Part shown: piece after piece, positions 1 through 9,303 of the stretch | Layout: every line of letters begins with the position of its first letter | Numbering within the stretch: position 1 is the stretch's first letter | Origin: Multifurca ochricompacta | Lineage: Eukaryota > Basidiomycota > Agaricomycetes > Russulales > Russulaceae | DNA: 64,000 bases | NCBI GenBank assembly: GCA_022496185.1 | Contig: WTXG01000018.1 | Location: 62,001 to 126,000 of the forward strand | Direction: 5' to 3' | Translations under genes and position numbers: made by a program | Notes under the pieces: model-generated | Told to the model about the DNA's origin: nothing | Seen by the model: the letters and a program-made list of their open reading frames with translations, nothing else | Databases searched by the model: none

Positions 1-43
1 CCTGTGCTTAGTTGATTGTCTGACAAACGTATCGCTGTCAAAG

Positions 44-679
44 GAGGTACTCTATATACAACACCACAGTAGAAAAATGGCAGTCGATCTTAACTCTAGC
101 CCAGAGATGGGGCTTCAAGGAAGTGGAGGAGCTCTGTGTGAGGGAGCTGGAAAAGCTACCGATACCTCCAGTCGAAAAAATATACATTTATCAAAAGTTC
201 AAGCTCAACGCGTCGCTGCTACTTGAATCGTATGCAAAGCTCACAAACCGCGCTGAGCCCATTGATCTCGAAGAGGGTCGCAAACTTGGTATCGATACAA
301 GTTTGCTCATTGCACGCGCCCGAGAACTTTCTCGTGGTACCGGCTCCCACACAAGCCCCCGCAGCCCGTCTGCGATACAACTTGAAAGCAAAGATCTTCA
401 ACGCCTCATCCGAGAGGTTTTCGGGCTCGGAGAACTATTGAACGGATCTGCACAACCCATGGTGACACCGATTCCTTCGCACCATATGGGTAACTACTAA
501 CACTTCGTGCCATTCCTTCTGAAATGGCTCTCGTACCGCCATAGCAGGACCCCCAATCAAGTGAGACCATTGATCCAAATGCAGGAAAGAGTGAAGATGT
601 TAAGAAAAAAAGTCGAAAATCGAATGGTATGCGACGATTGCCTGTTTCATTGATGGCCTCTGACAGCATCCTTCATTGA
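44..679 (+). CDS. BTB/POZ-domain protein, copy A (3' part only; N-terminus beyond the window)
   Basis: This is the C-terminal half of the same protein family as the genes at 1077, 3444, 6096 and 8051. The visible exon begins after an acceptor AG at 42-43. It continues a split Pro codon and then reads RYSIYN and the helical block VEELCVRELEKL, where copies D and E have QYSIYK/KYSLYE. Bases 1-43 are the end of the preceding intron. The frame can stop at 500, but copy D has another exon at this place. Here 545-679 is open after an AG at 543-544 and encodes a basic Ser/Lys-rich tail (KKKSRKSNG, then MASDSILH) resembling D's tail, so I prefer an end at 679. The donor of that last intron, somewhere in 460-491, is not settled. 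BTB domains mediate homo- or hetero-oligomerisation; the function of this family is unknown. Confidence 0.65.
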
Positions 680-1076
680 CAGGTAATGCGTAATTGTCTG
701 TCACACCGTTGGACAGGTGTTTTTCTTGGTGACAGTGTAGTATTTTGTAGTCTTGTACTTACCGAGCATTGTAATATAGCATAGCAGATAGCAACCCTGT
801 TGGGAGAAATTGGCACCTGATTCGGTCATCATCTACCCGTGTAGTGCATAGTGCACATAATACCCGTCCCGTCAGTCGATCACAACCTCAAACGCGCATT
901 TATATACGTACGTACAACCTAATAAGCGACATTTTTATGTGTTGAACTCGAAACACGAATACCTTGGTTTCTCTCCAACCCCCATCTGGTCCTTCCTCAT
1001 TGTTTCTCCCTTTCACGCGTTTTTTTAAAATCCTCTGACGGCCCCATTGACGCTACCCTTTCCATATCTAACGATC
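680..1076. other. Intergenic, A to B
   Basis: No coding frame was seen. It ends in a pyrimidine-rich leader before the ATG at 1077. The last bases before the start match those before copy E (8051) closely (..ctaacgatcATGaa against ..ctgacgatcATGaa), so this promoter-proximal segment was duplicated with the gene. Confidence 0.5.
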
Positions 1077-2165
1077 ATGAATTCTACGACTGGCACGAAC
1101 CAAAACAGCGAGCGCGTCGTACGCCATGCTGAATATTATATTCACGGAGGAGACGTTATCTTCCGCGTACGTGGTCCTTGGTGGGCATGTTTTTGTATAC
1201 CAGTAATGACTTTTCTACAGGTGGAAAACACACTCTTTCGCGTCCATCGCTACTTCTTTACTCGCGACTCAGCATTCTTCCGTGACAAGCTTCCTCATCC
1301 CCCACCCCCTGGCGAATTTACCAAAGGCTCATCCGATAGTAACCCTTTAGTACTCGAAGATACACACAAGGTCGACTTTGAGCGCTTTCTCTGGGTTTTT
1401 TATAACCCGTGTGTTTGCAATTGAAATAAAATTTCCTTTTACTAATGCACCTTCCAGAAAATATTCTCTCTACGATGGAAATGTTGAAGAGTGGACGTCT
1501 ATATTGAAGCTCTCACACCAGTGGGATTTCATTGAGGTCAAAACGCTCGCACTGCGTGAGCTTGAGCAGCTTGAGATCCCTCCTCTCCGAAAAATTGTCA
1601 TCTACCACAGTTATGCGGTCGACCGTAGCCTCCTCCAGGCAGCATACGCTGCGCTTACAATACGTGAAGAGCCTATCACAATTGAAGAAGGCCGGGAACT
1701 TGGTCTGGAGACAGCCTTACAGCTTGCACGCGCCCGTGAAATAGTCCGTGCATCTGTCCCCGGCGGCAAAGGGGCTGGCGGAAACCAAAACTCTCTTGCC
1801 AATGCCGCAGGGATTGAGCTCGAGGCACTCATCAGAGATTATTCCAATTACCGCTCCCTAGTGGTCCTCCTCGCCGTCGTGCAAAGCAGGAAGAGCCTAT
1901 CGGACGTGTCACCCCCATTGGTGGCCGTGACGACGACACCCCGTTCGGCACGGAGATAAATGGGCTAGGTTCCCCTGTTCCAAATCCAGTTCAAGGTGGG
2001 TAGTATGGGCACTATACTCCTGCTTCATCTTGTGTTAATTTTCCCGGAGAAGGCATGGGCAGTGCCCTTATTGGGACCGCTAATGGCCATCCGAACGGTG
2101 TATCCAATGGCTTGGCCAATGGTTATGCAAATGGAACGCCAAATAGCCGCGTCAACCGCAAATGA
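1077..2165 (+). CDS. BTB/POZ-domain protein, copy B (one apparent frameshift)
   Basis: Exons are 1077-1166 (90 nt, ending DVIFR), 1221-1408 (188 nt, beginning VENTLFRVHRYFFTRD and ending in a split Pro codon), 1458-1995 and 2053-2165. Residues 15-95 form the BTB fold; the third exon carries a helical region (ILKLSHQWDFIEVK, LETALQLARAREI). Near 1838-1845 (gattattcc) the frame slips by -1 relative to copies C and E. Without repair the protein ends at 1959. With the slip bridged, the family tail resumes (GRVTPIGG) and the last exon encodes Asn-Gly repeats (GTANGHPNGVSNGLANG), ending at a TGA at 2163. The start is the first ATG with the family's leader context. Donors are GTACGT, GTGTGT and GTGGGT. 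It is either a recent pseudogene or, more likely given the pattern across the window, an assembly deletion. Confidence 0.75.
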
Positions 2166-3443
2166 AGCCGCGCTGACTTAGGAGGGTGGGCCTGCGGGGG
2201 AAGATGTCATGGTTGGGGTGTAATGTGCCGGAGCCAAGGCCGTAATAGGGACGATAATTCTCTGTTGTGCACTCCATACAGAGGGCTGTTTCGGAAGCAC
2301 ACGACCAGCCAAGTTGAAGCCGATAAAGAAGGCATGACCCGCGCGTTGTAGAAATCGGAGCGTGACGACGGAATCACCGAAACGCGCCTTCTGTAGGCCG
2401 TGTGGCTGGCATGTGGCACTGGTGTGGATGATGCTTACGCTTACAAAGCCATCTCACACACAGCTCAAGGCTACAGAATACCAACACCAACCTAAGCAAC
2501 ATACTAAGTTGAATCTAACCATTCAAGAGTAAGCCGTTGCTCTAGGTTATGAGAAGTTCACATGCGTGTGTCTACACATTGATCAACTGAGACTCGAATT
2601 CGAAGTTGGATCCATGACATTTGGGTGCGCAGCAAGCCTCGAGGCCTTGTATACCTTCTTGCAAACCCCCTCTGCCCGAACCGCGGGGCGTGGAATCAGA
2701 TAATAATAACCAAAGACTACAACTGTGGGTAGCCCCGTTGTATGCGGCGTTGCCCTAAATGTTTGTACAAGTGTTCGGAGAAGCGATGATCGAGTTCAGA
2801 CATGACGAGCTCGCACCCACCTACTTTACTTGTTCCACACGTGCTTGTAACTGTGAATCCATCCACGAACGCATATACGCAAGTACAACTGAACGACACG
2901 GGCGCGGGCTAATAGGAGCCTCAAACCTGGAACATGCTTTCATCTTTTTGTTCTTTTTAAAGGACCACATGGGCGGTAAGTGTAATTGTAATAAAATAAG
3001 CCGATCAAGAACTTGTTGTTTTTTGGGGTGCGGTGACCTGCCAGCTGCCAGCGAATCAGCGAATCTGAGGTGGGGTGGTGTGGTTTAGATGCCACTTGCG
3101 GAGGGCACGCGAGGCAGATGCAGATGAAGATGATGCAAATGATGCGAAACGCACGGACAGCTCCTTCCATCTTATCTTCACCTTCGCTCGCTTCGATAGT
3201 CGTTTCTGGACTTTGTATGTCGTGTAACGGAACGGCTAGATCGTTGAACATGAGGACCTTTTCGCGATCGTGATACAACTACTGGCACCTCCTCCTCTAT
3301 CCGCTCAGACTCGAACTCGACTCGGAATTCACCTCGATGTATACAGCCATATAAATCTGCCCGCTTGACGTGGCACTTTCTATCTAGTGCCGTGTCCCTC
3401 CACTTTCTCTTCTCGCTCAAACCACACAGCCATAGCGATTGCA
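2166..3443. other. Intergenic, B to C, with decayed similarity to the 3' extension of copy E
   Basis: No convincing gene. The first ~150 nt after the stop of B (for example tgttgtgcact near 2261, then ggctgtttcgg and gcac) are recognisably similar to the open extension after the stop of E (tgttgtgcact near 9230, then ggttgtttc and gcac), but here the frame carries several stops. The remainder shows only short random frames. Confidence 0.45.
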
Positions 3444-4529
3444 ATGCCTTCAGAGAACTTGTGCGCCATAACGAATATTACATCGAGGGAGCGATACTGT
3501 CATCTGCGTGCGTGATCAATGTTTGGCTATCATCTCGTTCACTAAAGAAGATGAATGAATAGGTCGAGAACACTCTTTTCCGTGTGCATCGCTATTTCCT
3601 CATTCGCGACTCGGCATACTTTCGTGACAAACTTCCCCAACCGTTCTCGCCTGGCGAATCCTCCAAAGGCTCTTCCGATCGCAATCCTTTGGTCCTTGAC
3701 AACGTACTCAAGGTTGAATTTGAACGCCTCCTTTGGGTGTTCTATAATCCGTACATTCGTCGTTCTTCCTTCCGCTTTCCTACTCCATCTAATGTAACGT
3801 TTCAGAAAATACTCTCTCTACGATGCGGGGATAGAGGAATGGACGTCTATATTAAAGCTCGCCCATGATTGGAATTTCATCGAGGTGAAAGCACTCGCCG
3901 TTCGCGAGCTTCAAAGTCTCCAGATTCCAGCTTTACAAAAGATCGTTCTCTACCAAACTTATGCCATCGACCGTAACCTTCTCCAGCCAGCATACACGGC
4001 GCTTATCACCCGGGATGAGCCTATCACAACTGAGGAGGGTCGGGAGCTTACTATAGAAACCGCCCTTTCACTCGCACGAGCTCGTGAGATCGCGAGAGCT
4101 CCTGCTTTCAGTGGCAGCGGGAAGAAGCCGGGAAACCCACGCTCTCCCGTGAATCTTGCCGGTGTAGACTTAGATGCACTCATCAAAGAGACATTCCAAT
4201 TATCATCGAATGACGCGGCTGCTGAACGTCCTCCCACGCAACCAACTTCTACTGGACGCGGCACACCTTCAAGTGGCCGCGATTCACCTCACCCCGGCAC
4301 ACAGACAACCGGAACGGTTATGTGGCTCAAGGTCGGTTGGCGACCACTTCTTACACCCTATTAGACACCCTTCTGACTTGATGGCGCAGGTACGGGAGGT
4401 GCTGTCAACGGTATCCCCAACGGTCAGGGGAACGCGTCGAATGGTCACAGCTTACCAAATGGTACATCGGGCACTCACATTAACGGTGCACAAAGAGGAC
4501 AGCCCATCGGGCGGGGTACTTACAGATGA
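3444..4529 (+). CDS. BTB/POZ-domain protein, copy C (three apparent single-base deletions; possibly a pseudogene)
   Basis: Exons by alignment to B and E: 3444-3507, 3563-3750 (188 nt, VENTLFRVHRYFLIRDSAYF), 3806 to about 4351, and about 4409-4529 (Asn-Gly repeats such as NGIPNGQGN, ending TGA 4527-4529). Exon 1 is 64 nt, two short of a whole number of codons. One base seems missing around 3451 and one around 3489. With both bridged, the only ATG at the right place (3444) joins in frame to RELVRHNEYYIEG. A third slip near 4297 would restore the phase-1 junction before the repeat exon; alternatively a weak donor at 4357 (GTTGGC) keeps the existing frame. The central exon is intact and well conserved with E (WTSILKLAHDWNFIEVK, IETALSLARAREIARA), so selection looks recent. 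Confidence 0.65.
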
Positions 4530-6095
4530 GCTTGTTCCGAGCCTAACTGCTTGCACCGAGTGGCCCAGTGGAATGTGGTAGTGGAATGGAAGTCCGAGGG
4601 GGCCCGGAGTATCAATAACGGGGGTTGTTATTCAATAAAATGTACATTTGGTCGGCGTACTGAGTATACCAGTGATGGGTGATCGAGCTTGAACCACTCG
4701 CAAAGACACACCAGTGTGTCATGATCACTGGAAATTGGGCTAGCTGAGGATGGTGACCTCGCGCTTCGCCCCATGTGAGCGTATAGCAGCTACATACTTA
4801 ATACAGAGATGGAGTGCAACCCAGCCTTAAGGGACACCATGCTCGAACCATTTTCATGCTAGCATGGTGGCAGTATTTTGATTCGCCAACAAATATAATT
4901 CGTACTCGTACATCCTGCGTACGTCCTGTTGGTTTTGCGCCGTCTCAGTCTCAATCGATCCACTTATCCCCTCCCCCCTATATCATAGCGGCGCAGCAGG
5001 TGTTCCTGTCCTGTATTCAGACGCGCTGCGCTTCTGGAAACACACAGAGAGTCATGGGATAGAAGTCATTTTACACAACTCGGTCTTTTCAAGAGAATTA
5101 GATACAGCCCGCATAGCCTTTGTCTTTGTCTTTGACTTATCACTTATACAACGTGTCTCTTCCGAGACGGTCTCGTGCTGCTTCTCCTTAGTTCACTAGA
5201 TCGATGCTCTCCTGTGCCAGGTGAGCGCACATACCGATTCGGGCTCCCCAAAGCGAATGCTTCAGATACACACACGCGCAGCTGGAGTTCCGTTTGTACA
5301 CGCTGCATGCCGAGTTGCTGCGCCTTCATTTGTTTCCGATCTTTCCGCTGGCTTTGCGCTGGGGACCTGTGATCTGCTGTTTTTTTCTAGAGCCTCGAGC
5401 CGGGAATTCGTTCCGGGCTTTCAGCACAGCACAGCGCAGCGGAGGAGGGTAGGTGAGGGAGAAGAACCGTGTATGCACAACGCCGCTAGACGCAACAGGA
5501 GACCAAGACCGAGAATTTATCCTTCTAAATTAGATGGAACTATTGTCAGACCGAACGAACCTTCGATAGTTGATTGAGCGGATTTAAATGAGCATATGCG
5601 GGTTCGGGTTCGAGATTGGCGTCTGATAACACGACTGGGGCTGCACGCTGCGTGATATTTGGGTTTGGGTCCAACCCGCCGCCGCCATCAGATCTCCCAG
5701 AGCTCATCCAGGCAGGTGAGGTCCAAGCCATGCGTTTGCCTCGCGTTCAATGACATACCCGTGCGTTTCATTATGATTTCCACGGCTGGTCTCGGCTGAC
5801 ACTCATCAGGGCGCGTGTTGGTCAATCGGCCGTAACCCTGCTACCCTGGGTGGAAATACCTTCATTCATACCCCACCTCTATCTCCCATGGACATCATTC
5901 CCCGGGCTTTCTTCACCCGCCCTCAGGTCGACAGGAACGGAACTCCTATATCCGAATCCACATCCCTTCTTTTTTATGCGCCTCAATTCATTCACCAAAC
6001 CGGTATATAAGTGCGCTGGCAGCCGACCTCCGAGATAGTATCATCATCATCACTATCATCATTATCTATCACCATCCACTTTCCCATCTCCACTC
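4530..6095. other. Intergenic, C to D
   Basis: About 1.57 kb without a supportable gene; the open frames here have no splice partners or recognisable domains. The last 100 nt (atcatcatcatcactatcatc, then a C/T-rich run) look like a leader before the ATG at 6096. Confidence 0.4.
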
Positions 6096-7226
6096 ATGCC
6101 CATCCCGCAAACACCCACTTCTGCGACGGTGCCCCTTATGAGGCACAGGAGCTACTTCATCCATGAGGGGGATGTAACATTCAAAGTACGTCCAACCTTT
6201 TCATCTTGCATCTCCCACCACCAGAGTTAATTGACCCTCATCATTTCATTCCCAGGTCGAAAACTTCATTTTTAGAGTACACCGATACTTCTTCACCCGA
6301 GAGTCAGCACACTTCAGATCACTCCTCTCCTCATCCACCATCCCCGGCCAGGATGCGCCAGGGTCGTCAGAAGCCGATCCGGTCGTGTTGGATGATGCAA
6401 CAAGCGAGGCGTTTGCGTGCTTCCTATGGGTTTTTTATAACCCGTGAGTTATCGGCCAACCTCATCCCTTATTTTGATTGATCACTTCAAGGCAATACTC
6501 CATTTACAAAGCCACGGCGGACCAATGGTCGTCAATATTACATTTGGCCCAGAAGTGGGCATTCAAATACGTCGAGGAACTGTGTATACGGGAGTTAGAG
6601 AAGTTGGATCTCTCACCCGTAGACAGAATACACATCTATCAACTTCATGGGCTCGACCCTACGCTTCTTGTCGACTCATTCTCGACACTGACAACCCGCG
6701 ACGAACCAATTGGACTTGAAGAGGGCGGGAAACTTGGGCTCAGAATAAGTCTTCAGATCGCGCGGGCCCGGGAAATGTCTCGCGGGCCCGATACAGGTAA
6801 TGGCTTGCGAAGTCCCTCTCCTGTAAAGGTCCAAGGTCCGGACCTCCAATCCCTCATCCTGGACATATTCGGGCTTCCGAAGATCCACACGAACGGGGCA
6901 GCTCACCCAGGGCCATTGACCGCTCCTGCGAAGCGTTCTGACAAGGTCGATAGGGCATCGGCTCTACCCGCGGTATGTACTGTTGAGTATTTCCCGTTGA
7001 TGGATGCTGATTATCATCATTTCTGAAGACGGCCCCAGTCACGCCATCGAAGCCAGAAGCGCTCTCACAGAGCACGTCGACGTCAGAGGAGATCCCTCCT
7101 ACAAACGATGCCACTGCTGCAAAGGCGCTACCCTCAAAGCCCGAGGACACCACGAAATCGAATGCTCGCAATAGGAAGCAAAGTGGTAGTACGTCGCGAT
7201 GGCCGATCTCATCGGCTTTTCTCTAA
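6096..7226 (+). CDS. BTB/POZ-domain protein, copy D
   Basis: This is the intact member of the array. Exons are 6096-6185 (90 nt), 6256-6443 (188 nt), 6492-6972 and 7029-7226, with donors GTACGT, GTGAGT and GTATGT. Exon lengths and phases of the first two match copies B and E exactly. The BTB region spans about residues 17-95 (SYFIHEGDVTFK, VENFIFRVHRYFFTRE). The helical region follows (WSSILHLAQKWAFKYVEELC, ISLQIARAREMSRG). The tail exon is low-complexity Thr/Ser/Pro and Lys/Asn (SQSTSTSEE, KSNARNRKQSG), ends SSAFL and lacks the Asn-Gly repeats of B, C and E. D pairs with A (shared VEELC.RELEKL block), so the array contains two subfamilies. The role is unknown; BTB proteins are usually dimerisation or ubiquitin-ligase adaptor proteins. 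Confidence 0.85.
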
Positions 7227-8050
7227 GGGCCCTGCGTTTACAGTCAGCCATAGTTGGGGCTGTATTGTCTTGTCTAACTAATGTGTTATATTCCGTTCAA
7301 TCACTCTGTATCCTTGTTGTACATGAAACGGTCCGGCGTCCATGTTTTTTTGTCACTGCTACTGCTACTGCTGATAAAATGTTAGTTCTTGTTGTTGTTG
7401 TTGTACAGACTACGCCTTGAACCCGGCAAAGGGGTTTGATTGTGATAAGATGAGTTAGGGACCCTTCTCGAGGGTTAGGCTACGACCACATAGCAAGATC
7501 GAGCACGTTCCACCACACATGATCGCCATCTGACGCCAGCCTTCAACGCGCAAGTAAAATTGTTCAATCATACACCCTCATTTCATCCGTCCGGTCGTGT
7601 TAGAACCACGAGGGATCAAGTATAGGGTCTAGGTCTAGAAAAACACCCCAACCCAGGACGCACGCAGCAACACGAGGTGTGATTGTCCTGACAGGGATCG
7701 TAGCGCTTTTCGCTAGATCATGAACCTCATGGCAAGGGAATAACAATCTAAGCTTCTTACTTGCACAGAACTCTCGTTATCGACCCCCGAAACCAGGGTC
7801 AGACGCTCGTTATGTCAATGTCAAGGGTGAAAATGAACTATCGTCTGTCCTTCTTGTCTGTGTGCACATATATAAGCGACGGCCTCATGCGTTCAACACG
7901 TGTAGCCCAGTTTTTCTTTCTCCTCCCCCCAGCACTCACCCAGTTCTTTTTCTTTCTCCCTTTCTCCCTTTCTCCCTCTCCTTTTTCTTGTTCACCCCCT
8001 TTAAACATTTCACGACCTTAGTGACGCCAGCGTCGCCATCTCTGACGATC
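7227..8050. other. Intergenic, D to E
   Basis: No gene recognised. There is a (gtt)n-like run near 7389-7405. A T/C-rich promoter tract at 7905-8000 (repeated tttctccctttctccc) leads into the conserved pre-ATG motif shared with copy B. Confidence 0.45.
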
Positions 8051-9084
8051 ATGAACTCTGCAGTTAGCCCAAATCCAAATGGTGAGCGCGCCGTGCGCCA
8101 CGGTGAGTATTACATTCATGGAGGAGACGTTATTTTCCGAGTAAGTGGGCTCATGATCGAGTGTTATTGATGCTGACCATCAATAGGTGGAGAACTTTCT
8201 ATTTCGCGTCCATCGCTACTTCTTCACACGCGACTCTGCATACTTTCGTGACAAGCTTCCCCACCCTCCACCTCCTGGCGAGTTCACAAAAGGTTCCTCC
8301 GATAACAACCCTTTCGTCCTTGATGATGCACTCAAGGTCGATTTTGAACGCTTCTTATGGGTATTCTACAACCCGTGCGTTCGCCGTTCCTCCATTCATT
8401 CTTTCACCCTATCTAATTTAGCGTCCAGGAAATACTCCCTTTACGAAGCCACTGTTGAGGAATGGACATCTATCTTAAGGCTTGCACACCAGTGGGATTT
8501 TATTGAGGTCAAAGCACTCGCCCTGCGCGAGCTTGAGCAGCTCGCGATCCCTGCCCTTCAAAAAATTGTCATCTACCACTCTCATGCTATCGACCGGAAC
8601 CTTCTCCAAGCAGCATATACTGCGCTTACAATCCGAGATGAACCCTCACGATAGAAGAGGGCCGAATGCTTGGTCTGGAGACTGCCATACAACTCGCACG
8701 TGCCCGCGAGATCGCGCGGGCTCCCGTTTTCAATGGAAAGAAGGCGGGGAATGCGCGTTCTCCTTTAAACCTCGCAGGCATTGAATTAGATACTCTTATT
8801 CAAGAACTATTTCAACTGTCACCACCCAATGAGGTTACTGAGCGCCCTTCCACGCCTCAGACTCCCACCGGACGCGGCACCCCAACCGGTGGACGAAACA
8901 CCCCTCAACTTGGCATTCAAATAAACGGGACAGGCTCCTCCGTTTCAAACTCACTTCGAGGTGGATCGGTGATGAATGCCTATCCTCCCACTTCATCTCG
9001 TGCTGACTTGCCAGTGCAGGTACGGGTAGTGCCCCCAACGGGGTTGCCAACGGCCACGCAAACGGCCGCCCCAACCGCAAATAA
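8051..9084 (+). CDS. BTB/POZ-domain protein, copy E (one apparent frameshift)
   Basis: Exons are 8051-8140 (90 nt), 8187-8374 (188 nt), 8429 to about 8965, and about 9019-9084. The start is the ATG in the duplicated leader context. The BTB region is VENFLFRVHRYFFTRDSAYF and the helical region WTSILRLAHQWDFIEVKAL. At 8643-8646 (gaaccctcacg) one base appears to be missing: the unrepaired frame stops at 8654, while bridging it restores the family sequence (TIEEGR, LETAIQLARAREIARA, then STPQTPTGRGTP). The last exon encodes GTGSAPNGVANGHANGRPN and stops at TAA 9082-9084, the same position as B's TGA. After that stop the same frame stays open for more than 200 nt and runs into the coiled-coil block at 9304 without another stop, so a longer product is possible. 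Confidence 0.75.
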
Positions 9085-9303
9085 AGTCGCTCCTACTCAA
9101 GGCCTATTCAAGAAGCAGGGCCGGTTGGACGCGCTCGTGAGGGGGCTGGGAAGGGGTCAGTATTACCGAATGAGCTGGAGCCAAAAGGGAAGGATGCTGC
9201 AGCAGCGGAGGCGAGTAGATCGGATCCTGTTGTGCACTTGGACATCAGTAAACGAGATATAAAAAAGGTTGTTTCAGCCGCACATCAGTCGGGGCCCGCA
9301 TCA

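Noticed and set aside
1996..2181. Frame MGSMGTILLLHLVLIF as a signal-peptide-like small protein
   Set aside because: It is the last intron plus the out-of-frame Asn-Gly exon of BTB copy B.
1840..8650. Programmed -1/+1 ribosomal frameshifting in the BTB genes
   Set aside because: No common slippery heptamer, different positions in each copy, and identical-type slips in unrelated core genes; sequence error explains all of them better.
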